Shown here in pieces: positions 17,252 through 26,411 of a stretch of DNA of 64,000 bases; the first letter of the stretch is position 1; every line of letters starts with the position of its first letter. This DNA comes from Bacteroidota bacterium (lineage in GTDB: Bacteria > Bacteroidota > Ignavibacteria > Kapaibacteriales > Kapaibacteriaceae). The notes under the pieces are model-generated. The model searched no databases. It was not told the origin of the DNA and saw nothing but the letters and a program-made list of their open reading frames with translations. The position numbers were made by a program, and so were the translations under genes. The stretch is from assembly GCA_018266735.1 (NCBI GenBank), contig JAFDZT010000004.1:808117-872116 (forward strand), read 5' to 3'.

Positions 17252-18049
17252 TCACGCACAAAGGTAGGTACGTACTGCAAGGAGCTCCATCTGCGACGTT
17301 GCCGTGGTGTAGGCGGCAAAGGTGGGGTCGGAACCAAGCCAATGGCCCAGGTTGACGTACAGGCCACGACCGATCTGCTCCTGTACGGCCACGTGCCGGT
17401 GCCCCATCACGACCACATCGTAGCCCTCGGCGATACGTGCTGCGGCAAAGTCACGTATGCCATCCGTGGCGCCATAGTCCTTCTTGTCCGTGTATTCCCT
17501 GCTGCCTTCCGACGTACCCGAAGCGAGCCCGATGCCGAGATCGGGGTGCAGCACCCGGTAGATCCATTGGGCCGCAGAGTTTCGCAGGACGGAGCGCAGG
17601 AGCAGGTAGCCGACGTCGTTATGCGCCTTACCGTCTCCATGCGAAATGTAGAACCGCTTCTCGCCCAGCTGCACTTCCACGTCTCCGGTGATCACGCGAA
17701 GGCCCAATTCCTCTTCGAAGTAGGTGTAATGACCGAAGTCGTGATTCCCCATCAGATACGTCATCGGAACACCGGCATCCCGAAGGTCATGGAGGGCGGC
17801 AAGGGTGCGCACATGGCGGCGGGGCACCACGGTCTTGTAGTCGAACCAGTAGTCGAACAGGTCGCCCACGATGAACAGATGCGCTGCGTCGGTCGCCATG
17901 CGGTCCAGCAGCCGTAGAAGCAGTCGCTCCCGCTCTCGGTCCGCCTCCGGACGTCCGAAGCCCAGATGGACATCGGAGAGGAAGTAGACCACGGGGCCGC
18001 GCGTCAGATCAAGACGGAGAGATGTAAGGGAAACGACCGGTTCAAGCAT
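17252..18049 (-). CDS. lpxH: UDP-2,3-diacylglucosamine pyrophosphatase (LpxH-type)
   Basis: A 265-residue calcineurin-like metallophosphoesterase. Metal-binding motifs are in order: [38 protein letters not shown] and [11 protein letters not shown]. This set, with GDLFDYW, fits the LpxH family, which hydrolyses UDP-2,3-diacylglucosamine to lipid X in lipid A synthesis. The start MLEPVV (18047-18049) is supported by a -7 box 7 bases upstream, which would make longer N-termini impossible to translate from that transcript. Divergent to panB. Confidence 0.88.
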   Translation of the reverse strand: MLEPVVSLTSLRLDLTRGPVVYFLSDVHLGFGRPEADRERERLLLRLLDRMATDAAHLFIVGDLFDYWFDYKTVVPRRHVRTLAALHDLRDAGVPMTYLMGNHDFGHYTYFEEELGLRVITGDVEVQLGEKRFYISHGDGKAHNDVGYLLLRSVLRNSAAQWIYRVLHPDLGIGLASGTSEGSREYTDKKDYGATDGIRDFAAARIAEGYDVVVMGHRHVAVQEQIGRGLYVNLGHWLGSDPTFAAYTTATSQMELLAVRTYLCA

Positions 18050-18056
18050 ATGCCGA

Positions 18057-18064
18057 CGAAAATA
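18057..18064 (-). promoter_or_regulatory. -7 box of lpxH (TATTTTCG)
   Basis: Minus-strand TATTTTCG, 7 bases before the lpxH ATG; divergent from the panB box at 18107-18114. Confidence 0.5.
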
Positions 18065-18106
18065 TGCCCCTTTCCCCTTTCCTCTCTCACTTTCCTCCTT
18101 CACCTG

Positions 18107-18114
18107 TATCTTTG
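18107..18114 (+). promoter_or_regulatory. -7 box of panB (TATCTTTG)
   Basis: Exact TAnnTTTG match, 6 bases before the panB ATG at 18121. A start of transcription about 6-8 bases downstream would coincide with the ATG. Confidence 0.6.
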
Positions 18115-18120
18115 TTCGCA

Positions 18121-18933
18121 ATGAATCCCTCTCTTCGCAAACGGGTGACCACTCGCAGAGTGATCGAAATGAAGCGGGCCGGCGAACCGATCGCCTGCCT
18201 GACGGCCTACGATGCCATGACGGCAGCGCTGTTCGACACGGCCGGTATCGACGTGATCCTCGTGGGCGACTCCGTTGGGAACGTTGTCCAGGGTCACGAG
18301 ACCACGCTTCCGGTCACCCTCGAACACATGATCTACCACACCCAGGCAGTGATGCGTGGGAACCACCATGCCTTGATCGTCACGGATATGCCCTTTATGT
18401 CATACCAGGTCACTCCGCAAGAAGCCTTCCGCAATGCGGGAAGGATCATGAAGGAGGCAGGGAGCGGGGCGGTGAAGCTTGAGGGTGGACAGCGTGTGCT
18501 GGATGCTGTGCGGATGATGACAGAGAGCGGCATTCCCGTGATGGGACACCTGGGGCTCACGCCACAGAGCATCCATCAGTTCGGCTCGTACAAGCAACGC
18601 GGTACGTCGGAAGGAGAAGCAGATGCGATCAAGCGCGATGCCGTGGCATTGCAAGAGGCCGGAGCCTTTGCCGTGGTGCTCGAGAAGATCCCTGCCGCCC
18701 TTGCAGCAGAGGTCACGTCGATGGTGGACATCCCAACGATCGGTATCGGCGCCGGCAGTGCTTGCGATGGTCAGATCCTGGTGTGGACAGATATGTTGGG
18801 TATGAGCACGGAATTCCGTCCGCGATTCGTACGCCGCTATGCAGAGTTGCACGACGTGATCACGTCGGCCGTGGCCGCCTATGTGGACGATGTGCGCGAG
18901 CGCCGCTTCCCAGACACAGAGGAAAGCTATTGA
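18121..18933 (+). CDS. panB: 3-methyl-2-oxobutanoate hydroxymethyltransferase
   Basis: A 270-residue TIM-barrel enzyme that adds a hydroxymethyl group from methylene-THF to alpha-ketoisovalerate, the first committed step to pantothenate and CoA. Family blocks are plain: [58 protein letters not shown] and [15 protein letters not shown]. The start at 18121 removes the upstream in-frame TTG region, which would lie before the -7 box. Its stop overlaps the ATG of the following lipoprotein gene. CoaBC of the same pathway lies 9 kb away. Confidence 0.96.
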   Translation: MNPSLRKRVTTRRVIEMKRAGEPIACLTAYDAMTAALFDTAGIDVILVGDSVGNVVQGHETTLPVTLEHMIYHTQAVMRGNHHALIVTDMPFMSYQVTPQEAFRNAGRIMKEAGSGAVKLEGGQRVLDAVRMMTESGIPVMGHLGLTPQSIHQFGSYKQRGTSEGEADAIKRDAVALQEAGAFAVVLEKIPAALAAEVTSMVDIPTIGIGAGSACDGQILVWTDMLGMSTEFRPRFVRRYAELHDVITSAVAAYVDDVRERRFPDTEESY

Positions 18934-19325
18934 TGCGCTTTCTGTTGTGGGCTGGAACGTTGTGCACGATGTCGGGACTCATAGCGTGCACGTCGCAATC
19001 AACGATCTCCGATCCGTCGCAAGTGGTGTTCCCGGACAGTGCGGTAAGCTATCGCACATCGGTGCAACCCTTCATGACGGTGACGTGCGCGTTCTCGCAA
19101 TGTCATGGCGAGGTGAACCCCGCCGGCGGCGTGCGATTGAATGATTACACGGGGATCATGTTCAGTCGTGGTAATCTTGCCGTTCCCGGCAAACCGGACG
19201 AGAGCCTGATCATTCAAGTCCTCGACAAACGGATCGCCCACGCCGCAAGCGTGCTCGACCGCGTGAATGCGAACCACTATGCCGGAATGCGCCGTTGGAT
19301 CACCGAAGGCGCATTGAACAATTGA
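18933..19325 (+). CDS. Small lipoprotein with a possible CX4CH heme site
   Basis: A 130-residue secreted protein. The signal sequence ends in a lipobox-like LIACTS, so it is probably lipidated at the cysteine near residue 19. The mature part has TCAFSQCHGE, a CX4CH arrangement that can carry covalent heme in some cytochromes, followed by RLNDYTGIMF and a C-terminal MRRWITEGA block seen in short planctomycete-type cytochrome domains. It may be a periplasmic or surface electron carrier. The ATG overlaps the panB stop, but a functional link with pantothenate synthesis is not apparent. Confidence 0.65.
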   Translation: MRFLLWAGTLCTMSGLIACTSQSTISDPSQVVFPDSAVSYRTSVQPFMTVTCAFSQCHGEVNPAGGVRLNDYTGIMFSRGNLAVPGKPDESLIIQVLDKRIAHAASVLDRVNANHYAGMRRWITEGALNN

Positions 19326-19353
19326 GAACACAGATTTTTCTACGGAGCAATAC

Positions 19354-20373
19354 ATGAAGTCTCTACGATCGTTGGCCCTCCTTGCCACCCTCGCCCTCTT
19401 CGTGGTGTCGTGTGCAAAGCATGGCACACCAACGCCGGTGGACGGACTCACGGTGTACACGGATCAAGTGCGCGACTTTTCGGTGAAGACGCCAACGGGC
19501 TGGTTCACACAAAAGGTACCAGGCGAACTGATCGTGGTGCACTCTTCGAAGGAAGCGGCACGTCGGTTCATGAGCTATGGCAAGGGGCCTGCCGGATGTA
19601 AGATCGAGTATCGTGTGGTGCGGTTGGACTCGACGCGTACCATCGATACGGTGATCCAACGCAGCAAGCTTGAGTTCGAAGACAATCTGCAGCGCGGCAC
19701 GGTCACGTCGACGACGTTCGCCGGCTCGCCCGCGAAGAAGCTCACGCTGGAGTTCGAACAAGAGGATGGGACCTTCAAGTCGGAGACGTACTTCGTGCAG
19801 AAGGACACATTGGTGACGGTGCTGTACTTCGGTGCCTTTGGCGGAACGTATAAGGACTATGCGTCGACGTTCGACGAGATCCTGAAGTCGGCCACGATCG
19901 CCAAGGACCGTCCGAAGGTGGAAGTGAAGAAGGACACGGCCGCACCACGCGGACCGGAGCCACCATCGGATACGTTGCGGAACTACAGTGCTCCCGAGTT
20001 CTCGATGGATATTCCACAGAACTTCCAAGGCATGAAGTCGACCTCTGCCGGCGTGATCTCCTCGGTGAACATGGTGGGATCCCGCCTCGACTGCAACATC
20101 CAGGTGGACGTCTTCGATGCATCGAAGCAGAACAACCTGGACAAGATCATCGAGCAGAACAAGGCCAAGTATGGCACGTCGCCGAACTCCACCACGCTTG
20201 GCGGACAGAAGGCAGCCTACTTCTCGTATGGCGGCGGACAAGTGACAAGCCGTGCCTACTTCACGGTCAAGGGCAACCGCATGTACCGGGTCACCGTGAA
20301 CATCTACAAGCCCGACCAGGGCGTGTATCAACCGATCTTCGACAAGTGCCTTGGCTCCTTCAAAATGAAGTGA
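19354..20373 (+). CDS. Lipoprotein with two PsbP/MOG1-like domains
   Basis: A 339-residue protein with a lipoprotein signal (LALFVVSCAK). Two similar domains follow: residues 35-185 (VRDFSVKTPTGWFTQKVPG) and 205-339 (APEFSMDIPQNFQGMKS), joined by a charged, proline-rich linker. The pattern of a strand, a P-x-x-W/F block and a C-terminal helix recalls the PsbP/MOG1 fold, but this is a fold-level guess. Related domains occur in the proteins at 31949-33184 and 34350-34973. A hairpin terminator follows. Function unknown. Confidence 0.65.
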   Translation: MKSLRSLALLATLALFVVSCAKHGTPTPVDGLTVYTDQVRDFSVKTPTGWFTQKVPGELIVVHSSKEAARRFMSYGKGPAGCKIEYRVVRLDSTRTIDTVIQRSKLEFEDNLQRGTVTSTTFAGSPAKKLTLEFEQEDGTFKSETYFVQKDTLVTVLYFGAFGGTYKDYASTFDEILKSATIAKDRPKVEVKKDTAAPRGPEPPSDTLRNYSAPEFSMDIPQNFQGMKSTSAGVISSVNMVGSRLDCNIQVDVFDASKQNNLDKIIEQNKAKYGTSPNSTTLGGQKAAYFSYGGGQVTSRAYFTVKGNRMYRVTVNIYKPDQGVYQPIFDKCLGSFKMK

Positions 20374-20398
20374 TCTTCCGCACAATGATGTAACGAAA

Positions 20399-20437
20399 AA
20401 CGCCTCGTCGGTCTTTACTGGCGAGGCGTTATTCATT
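20399..20437 (+). terminator. Rho-independent terminator
   Basis: A 9-base stem (AACGCCTCG at 20399-20407, CGAGGCGTT at 20422-20430) with a 14-base loop, followed by ATTCATTTT. Confidence 0.8.
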
Positions 20438-20478
20438 TTGCATATTTGCCTCGCCGCCCATTCACCAACGACTCGACG

Positions 20479-21672
20479 ATGCAGCACTCCTTACGACGTC
20501 TTCTGTACGGTCTTCTCTTCCTGTCCGCCTCCGCCTCTGCCGTTGCCATCCCACAGTTCTCGCTGATCAGCGGTAACCGTTGTTCCGGATGTCACGTGAA
20601 CGTGCAAGGCTCCGGACTCCGCACCAACCTGGGTTGGTATTCCTACATGGATGTGAGCATGATCCCGCGCGAAGGCAGCTTCCTGAGCGGTCTCTACGCG
20701 GGCGATGAATCGAATCAGTTCCTCGACGACAAACTCACACTCGGACTGGATGTTCGTGTACAGAACACCCGTTCGTTCTACGATTCTGCCGCTCCGCGCA
20801 CGACCTTCCCAATGCAGGCCAACATCTATGCCTCCTACGACATCTCAAAGGAGTTCATGGTGGAAGGGTCGTTCAACTTCGCCGCCTTGCGCAAAGCGCC
20901 GAACTCCACCGAGGTGGTCCGGTATCCGGGACAGCGTGCCGGAACCTTGAGCGCCTACTTCAAACCGAGCGACTCGCTTCCGATGTTGCGCGTGGGTTTC
21001 TTCCGACCGGCCATCGGTCTGCGGTGGGACGATCACACGGCATTCACGAACTCGTATGTCACGGGCACATCCCGTCAGGCCTTGGTCGCCCCGATGTGGG
21101 CGGAGTACGGCGCAGAGATCAGCTATGAATCGTTGAAGTGGCTCACGGTCCAAGCCGGCGTGTTCGGCTCGTCGGGCCTCTCCGAGCTGAAGTTCAGTGA
21201 TGGGAAAGATCTCTATGCGGCCTTCTCCGGCAATGCGCCCACGTACACCGCTCGTGTGATGGTGTGGCCACGCGCTTTCGACGACAAGCTCAACATGTTC
21301 ATCGGGGCCTCGGGTCTTGTGAACTACAATCTTGGGATGGTGAATGCATGGGCCGGCGTCGGGCTCACCGATTGGCTTGCTTTGCAAGCAGAGTTCATGC
21401 ATCTGGATCGCGTGGGCGTCCTCCAGGCCAACAACATCACGGCAGAGCTCATGGTGCAGGTGTGGTCTCCACTTCTGCCCTATGTGCGCTTTGAACATGG
21501 CGAGACCAAACGAGCGCAAGTGGCAGATCTCGCAACCGTGAATAGTATCATTCTCGGCGCGCAGCTCTTTCCCATTCCCTACGTCGAGATCCGTCCGGAG
21601 TATCGCATTTGGGACACGGCGTTGCCGGGCTACACATCACGATGGAACGTACAGCTCCACATCTTCTATTGA
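20479..21672 (+). CDS. Outer-membrane beta-barrel protein with N-terminal CxxCH heme site
   Basis: A 397-residue protein with a signal peptide (LLYGLLFLSASASAVA). Directly after cleavage comes SLISGNRCSGCHVN, a c-type heme-binding motif. The rest is strand-rich with alternating hydrophobic residues and ends in NVQLHIFY, typical of an outer-membrane barrel with terminal aromatic. The fused layout, heme site first and barrel second, would place a heme at the periplasmic mouth of the barrel. It is followed by a small membrane protein and a Rieske protein, which suggests an electron-transfer unit. No exact family recognised. Confidence 0.7.
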   Translation: MQHSLRRLLYGLLFLSASASAVAIPQFSLISGNRCSGCHVNVQGSGLRTNLGWYSYMDVSMIPREGSFLSGLYAGDESNQFLDDKLTLGLDVRVQNTRSFYDSAAPRTTFPMQANIYASYDISKEFMVEGSFNFAALRKAPNSTEVVRYPGQRAGTLSAYFKPSDSLPMLRVGFFRPAIGLRWDDHTAFTNSYVTGTSRQALVAPMWAEYGAEISYESLKWLTVQAGVFGSSGLSELKFSDGKDLYAAFSGNAPTYTARVMVWPRAFDDKLNMFIGASGLVNYNLGMVNAWAGVGLTDWLALQAEFMHLDRVGVLQANNITAELMVQVWSPLLPYVRFEHGETKRAQVADLATVNSIILGAQLFPIPYVEIRPEYRIWDTALPGYTSRWNVQLHIFY

Positions 21673-21680
21673 GGTCGACC

Positions 21681-21992
21681 ATGCTCTGGAAACTCATCAT
21701 TGCCTTGTCGTGCGTGTCCATCCTTGCCGGTGGCATACTCTGGGTCAAGGACGGAACCATTCTCTTCCCGCACGATCGTGAGGAAGTGCGCACCACCGTT
21801 ACCGATCCACTCTTCGGCACCACCAAGGAAGAGATCACATGGAAGTCTGTTGAACCAAAGTTCGGCTTGCTACCGCAAGGCACAGACCTCGTCGACATTC
21901 CCCGTTCCTACATCTTTGTTGTGGGCGCCAGTGGTGCCTTTATCCTGCTTGCGTTGATCATGCGCAAGCGTCAACGAAACCAATCTGTCTAG
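21681..21992 (+). CDS. Small membrane protein of the Rieske operon
   Basis: A 103-residue protein with one membrane span near residues 3-21 and a second near residues 74-94, and a polar loop between them that would face the periplasm. GAGGT stands 6 bases before the ATG, and the gene starts 9 bases after the barrel gene. No family is recognised. Given position between the heme barrel and the Rieske protein, it could anchor or assemble them; this is inference only. Confidence 0.65.
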   Translation: MLWKLIIALSCVSILAGGILWVKDGTILFPHDREEVRTTVTDPLFGTTKEEITWKSVEPKFGLLPQGTDLVDIPRSYIFVVGASGAFILLALIMRKRQRNQSV

Positions 21993-21995
21993 AAC

Positions 21996-22484
21996 ATGAA
22001 GAACGAACATCACGACTGCTCCGCATCCCGTCGGGACTTTCTCTGCAGATCTGCTGCCGTTGGAGCGGCCATTCCCTTCATCACGATCTCATCGCTGATC
22101 GTTGCCTGCGAGAAGCAGGAAGGATCACCTACCAATTCAGGCGTCTTCGTAACCGTGGACATCTCCACGATCCCCGAACTGGCCACGGCACCGAGCATCA
22201 TCCTGACGAGCGTTTCTGGGTTGAACAACGGCGATCCGGTCTTCATCTCTCGCGTCACCTCCACGTCGTTCAACGTCTTCACGGGCATTTGTACTCATAG
22301 CGGCAATCCGATCAATCCACCGGATGCATCGATCGCTCGCCTCGAATGTCCGTTCCACAACGCAGAGTTCTCGAAGACCGATGGAACCGTGCAGAAGCAG
22401 CCGACCTCGGGCTCCGCTCGCAACCTTCCCACCTTTGTCAATACCTTCGACGCCGCGAAGAACATCCTGTCGATCACGCCCTGA
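21996..22484 (+). CDS. Rieske [2Fe-2S] protein with Tat signal
   Basis: A 162-residue protein. The N-terminus SASRRDFLCRSAAVG is a twin-arginine signal, followed by a hydrophobic stretch and a lipobox-like IVACEK. The Rieske ligands are visible as CTHSGNP (C-x-H) and CPFHNAEF (C-x-x-H). It is a periplasmic or membrane-anchored iron-sulfur electron carrier. No cytochrome b subunit is nearby, so this is not a standard bc1/b6f operon; the adjacent heme barrel is the probable partner. Its stop overlaps the start of the methyltransferase gene. Confidence 0.88.
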   Translation: MKNEHHDCSASRRDFLCRSAAVGAAIPFITISSLIVACEKQEGSPTNSGVFVTVDISTIPELATAPSIILTSVSGLNNGDPVFISRVTSTSFNVFTGICTHSGNPINPPDASIARLECPFHNAEFSKTDGTVQKQPTSGSARNLPTFVNTFDAAKNILSITP

Positions 22485-23473
22485 TGCAGATGCTCGACCT
22501 TGCCTTCGATGCCGTCGTTGAACGCGGGAAACATCTCTCGTCGGTCCTCGCAGCGCTCTTTGCCCAGATCAAACCGGATCAAGAAGAAGCAACGGCCATT
22601 CGGCACGAACTCTACCAGCGAGTACGCGCTCTCGGCATGCCGACGTTCTTGCGTACTCGCATCGAAGATGCCTACGGTCCATCCGTTGCCGAGGCCATCA
22701 TTGCCGCAAGCATGCAGGATGCACCGGTCTTCATCCGACCGAACACCTTGCGTGCATCGGCGGCCGACGTGCAACGCGCTCTTCCCGGCTCCATCCTTCG
22801 TACCGATTTCGGATTCGAGGCGCTCGAGATCCCCGAGGCATATGGTCTCTTTCGGACACAAGCCTATCTCGACGGTTGGTTCGAGCAACAGGACCTTGCC
22901 TCGCAACGCGTGTCGATCACGCTCCGTCCGCAGCCCGGCATGCGCGTCGTGGATGCCTGCGCCGGCGCGGGTGGCAAGTCGTTGCACATCGCTGCCCTCA
23001 TGAAGAACACCGGTCGCATCATCGCTCTCGATGTGGCCGAAGACAAACTCAATACGTTGCGGAAACGCGCCGCGCATGCCGGCGTGTCGATCATCGATGC
23101 ACGACCGATCATCTCCACCAAGATCATCAAACGATTAGCCGATTCGGCGGATCGCGTTCTGCTCGACGTGCCCTGCACCGGAACCGGTGTGCTCCGTCGC
23201 AACCCCGATATCATGATCCACATGAGCGAAGCGTCGTTGCTGGAACTGCAAGAGATCCAGGCCGACATACTTCGACGTCATGCACGCAGTGCAAAGCCCG
23301 GTGGATTGGTCTGCTATGCGAACTGCAGCGTGTTGCCCGACGAGGGCCGCCTACAGGTACAGCGGTTCCTACAAGAAAGCGGCAATGCCTTCACGCTTCT
23401 GGAAGAGTGGCAGACATTGCCGCATGAAGTGGATTGCGACGGATTCTATGTTGCGCTCATGCAACGATCATGA
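22484..23473 (+). CDS. RsmB/NOP2-family RNA (cytosine-C5) methyltransferase
   Basis: The 329-residue protein has the SAM-binding block VVDACAGAGGKSLHIAALM, then IIALDVAEDKL, the catalytic motif LLDVPCTGTGVLRRNPD, and YANCSVLPDEG, in which the second conserved cysteine forms the nucleophile pair of m5C methyltransferases. The N-terminal 100 residues fit a PUA/NusB-like substrate-binding region in part. It probably methylates rRNA, as RsmB or RsmF do, but the site cannot be assigned. The ATG overlaps the Rieske gene stop; the 3' end overlaps the convergent gene by 6 bases. Confidence 0.88.
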   Translation: MQMLDLAFDAVVERGKHLSSVLAALFAQIKPDQEEATAIRHELYQRVRALGMPTFLRTRIEDAYGPSVAEAIIAASMQDAPVFIRPNTLRASAADVQRALPGSILRTDFGFEALEIPEAYGLFRTQAYLDGWFEQQDLASQRVSITLRPQPGMRVVDACAGAGGKSLHIAALMKNTGRIIALDVAEDKLNTLRKRAAHAGVSIIDARPIISTKIIKRLADSADRVLLDVPCTGTGVLRRNPDIMIHMSEASLLELQEIQADILRRHARSAKPGGLVCYANCSVLPDEGRLQVQRFLQESGNAFTLLEEWQTLPHEVDCDGFYVALMQRS

Positions 23474-24181
23474 GACGAGATAGCGCATCAGTTTGCGCTT
23501 CGCCACCGGCAGGATGGTGGCCTCGAACGAAAAGTCCAGGTCCGTATCACAGATGAACGTTGCCGGATTCGGCAACTCCTTGTTCACGGCAACGAGCTCC
23601 AACTTCACATCTTCAGGAGCCCGCAGTACCGTATCCTCGTTGAGCGTGTCGATCTCCACCGTGCGCATGGCACGATACTGTTCATCCTCTGCCGTGAACA
23701 GCGACAGTTCATAGCGCAACACATGGAACAACTGCACACGATGTTCGGGGATGAGCACGTATCCTTCGTCGCGATACAGCGGCACGATCCCCACTTCACC
23801 GATCTTCATGTGCTCGTTCACAAACTCATACATGGCCGCCCCTTCCTCCTTCAGCGCCTTCAACTGAGGAAGTGCCCATGTGATCAGGGCGAACATCTTC
23901 TCGACGGACTCCGAATCGGCGGCTACAGTGTCGAAGATCAAGGCGTTCTTCTCAAGGTCCACACCCTTGAGTGTTCGTGGTGCATGCGTACGGAACTGCT
24001 CACCCAATCGAACGATGGTGTCGAGCATGTTCGTCAGTTCCACCACGTTGGCAAGATCCGGATACAGCTTGCTGTGCCGAAGATTCTGTGTGGTGGCTTG
24101 GAGGGCGGCGAGGATGCGGTACTGACCTGCTTCAACGTCAGTGCCTGCCTTGGTGAAGAGCTCAAGATCGAGTGGCGTCAT
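23468..24181 (-). CDS. Conserved-looking hypothetical protein
   Basis: A 237-residue soluble protein with no signal peptide or membrane span. I recognise no domain. The N-terminal half is helix-rich (LTNMLDTIVRLGEQF) and the C-terminal half has alternating strands (YVLIPEHRVQLFHVLRYELSLF, ending FEATILPVAKRKLMRYLVS). GGAGG stands 5 bases before the ATG. It is transcribed alone, convergent with the methyltransferase gene and divergent from the large T9SS cargo gene. Codon use is like its neighbours. Confidence 0.7.
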   Translation of the reverse strand: MTPLDLELFTKAGTDVEAGQYRILAALQATTQNLRHSKLYPDLANVVELTNMLDTIVRLGEQFRTHAPRTLKGVDLEKNALIFDTVAADSESVEKMFALITWALPQLKALKEEGAAMYEFVNEHMKIGEVGIVPLYRDEGYVLIPEHRVQLFHVLRYELSLFTAEDEQYRAMRTVEIDTLNEDTVLRAPEDVKLELVAVNKELPNPATFICDTDLDFSFEATILPVAKRKLMRYLVS

Positions 24182-24251
24182 TGGATCCTCCAGATACGGT
24201 CGTGATACACCTTCATAACAATTCTCCCTCCAACTTTGTTACATTTCGGGC

Positions 24252-26411
24252 ATGCACACACTGTACCTCTCGCTCTTCCTCGCCTTCTTCGTCGTTACAA
24301 CGCAAGCTCAACAATGGCAACTCGGCTCGCATACGAATGGCATCACGGCCATCACGTCGGTGCCCGGCACGCCCACGTTCGTCACCATCGGCAACGACGG
24401 CGTGCTGCATTCGTGGCATGAACGAACCGGTGTTCCGATCGCAACAAGGGCGCTCTCCGTCGACCCGTCGCCGATCGGAAGTTACTTCATGCCGCTGTTG
24501 TATGCACGCACCGACAGTGCACTGCTCTATGTGGTCACAGCCCAGCGCGTGACCTGCGTTCAGGCAGACCTGGGTGCCGTGGTGTGGACGCTCGATCTTG
24601 AACAGGGGTCGCTGCAAGACCTGGGGATGACAACGGTGATCACCGACACGATGATCTATCAGGACCAGATCCTCTCGACCGTCTTCATCGACCTTCGAAC
24701 AGGCATTCGCACAACGTCACCCGTGGGTGGACTTCCACAACCGGCGCTGTCAAGCTGTCTACGCGTTGTTGCCGATAGCGTGTTTCGCATTCGATACGAG
24801 GATGGCGTGGTACTCGACACGCTTGTGATGCCGAAGTCCATCAAGGCGTTCGATGCAACACCTAGCGGCACGCTGATGGCCGTGGCCACGGACGAGCGCA
24901 TGTATGTTCTTGCCGCGGACTCGTTGCAAGTGATCGACAGTATTGCCGTTCCCAACTACTTCGGTGAGAAGATCTTGATCTCGCCCACCGGAGGTCGTGT
25001 GGTGAACGCCCGCGGGATCCTCTGGAATCGCGCCACCAAAACGAAGTACTCGTTCGATAACGACGACAATGCACCATCGTCCGATCTGCTCACGCACATC
25101 GCATGGTCTGCCAACGAGAGCATCGTAAGCGGTGTGGCCAAGCTGCCATGTTCGAACGGCATGGCATGCAAGGGCGGGTGGATGACGATCTTCAATGCCG
25201 ACAACGGAACCATCCTTGTCCATCCGATCGGAACCGTGGGTACGTCGTTCGATGCATCGATCACGGATGATGGCACCTATGCTGTCCTTGCATCCACCGG
25301 ACTCGTATCGTTACGTCGTGTGGTCGATGGTCACGTGGTCTTGAACCGCTGGCCATTGTCGACGCAGATGTTGGGCGGCGCCACGTCGCCAACAGCCCAG
25401 TATGGCATGTATGTACATTTCGATGCCGACACCGGAGGCATCGATCCGATCCCGATGACGACGCTCCTTGCCCCTTCCCCGTCGCAGGCCACCATCACCT
25501 TCTCCGTTCCTGTTGCCGCACCTGTTTCGCCGCTGTTCGTGACGGACCGCATGACGTTCACAACGAATGCCACGTACATCGTCGATGTCCTCAACGGAAC
25601 GTTGCGTGTGGTGAATGTTGCAACGGGTGCGCAGTCGGATCTTTCCGTCGAAGCGCGTGCGGCCATTCGTTGCACTGGCTCTGTCGTGGCCACCATGGTC
25701 GGCAGATCCACCGTAAGCATTATCGACTGTGCATCGCTGCAGAATGTTGGTGGATTCACGCTCACCGATTCCATCGTCGCCATCGCCGCCGTTCGCGGCA
25801 CATCATGGCTCGTGGCCACAACGGCAACGCAACACGTTGTGTACGACATGGCAACGAAGATGGCCATCGACACCATCGACCTTGGTGTGGACGATGTTGG
25901 CAAGGCTCTTCGCACGAAGCACTTCATTGAGAAGACCGGCGTGTATGTGTCGTCGCACATGCTCGCTCCCGATTCGCACGAGCTCATTGCCACACGTTTG
26001 CGTGATGGGGTGATCATCCGTCGGGGCGATACCGTGCGCACCGATATTGCCGATCTCTGCGTATCCCCCAACGGATTCGCCGTCGTGGCCGTTGCATCGG
26101 ACGGACGGGTGACAACAACGCGCGGGTTCACAGGCATCGACACACTTGTCGTCGACACGACCACCACGTCCATTGCGGGCGATCCGGTGGAAGCCGATGC
26201 TGAGATCTCCATCGCCCAAAGCATCCTCCATGTTCGGTCCACCGATGCCACGCCTGTGCGTGTGGACGTGGTCGACGTGGTCGGCCGCATCCTACACAGC
26301 GCCATGGCCGAGGAGCACGCCGTCTCCCTTGCCGCCTTCCCACACCAAGCCCTGTATGTGCGCGTCGTTGGTCGCACTCGATCATGGACGCAATCGATCA
26401 TCGCACCATAG
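24252..26411 (+). CDS. Large secreted beta-propeller-like protein with T9SS C-terminal domain
   Basis: A 719-residue exported protein with signal peptide (LYLSLFLAFFVVTTQAQ). Residues 25-620 show repeated strand-rich units with phrases like TFVTIGNDGVLHSWHERTG, TLMAVATDERMYVLAAD and CTGSVVATMVGRSTVSI, resembling WD40 or PQQ-type propeller blades. The C-terminal 80 residues (VEADAEISIAQS..VDVVDVVGRILHSAM..ALYVRVVG) fit a type IX sorting domain. It is probably displayed at or released from the surface. The stop overlaps the next gene by 28 bases. Confidence 0.75.
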   Translation: MHTLYLSLFLAFFVVTTQAQQWQLGSHTNGITAITSVPGTPTFVTIGNDGVLHSWHERTGVPIATRALSVDPSPIGSYFMPLLYARTDSALLYVVTAQRVTCVQADLGAVVWTLDLEQGSLQDLGMTTVITDTMIYQDQILSTVFIDLRTGIRTTSPVGGLPQPALSSCLRVVADSVFRIRYEDGVVLDTLVMPKSIKAFDATPSGTLMAVATDERMYVLAADSLQVIDSIAVPNYFGEKILISPTGGRVVNARGILWNRATKTKYSFDNDDNAPSSDLLTHIAWSANESIVSGVAKLPCSNGMACKGGWMTIFNADNGTILVHPIGTVGTSFDASITDDGTYAVLASTGLVSLRRVVDGHVVLNRWPLSTQMLGGATSPTAQYGMYVHFDADTGGIDPIPMTTLLAPSPSQATITFSVPVAAPVSPLFVTDRMTFTTNATYIVDVLNGTLRVVNVATGAQSDLSVEARAAIRCTGSVVATMVGRSTVSIIDCASLQNVGGFTLTDSIVAIAAVRGTSWLVATTATQHVVYDMATKMAIDTIDLGVDDVGKALRTKHFIEKTGVYVSSHMLAPDSHELIATRLRDGVIIRRGDTVRTDIADLCVSPNGFAVVAVASDGRVTTTRGFTGIDTLVVDTTTTSIAGDPVEADAEISIAQSILHVRSTDATPVRVDVVDVVGRILHSAMAEEHAVSLAAFPHQALYVRVVGRTRSWTQSIIAP

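Noticed and set aside
24231-24238. -7 box (CAACTTTG) before the large T9SS cargo gene
   Set aside because: First base differs from consensus and no TTG was found upstream at proper spacing; left out of the feature list.
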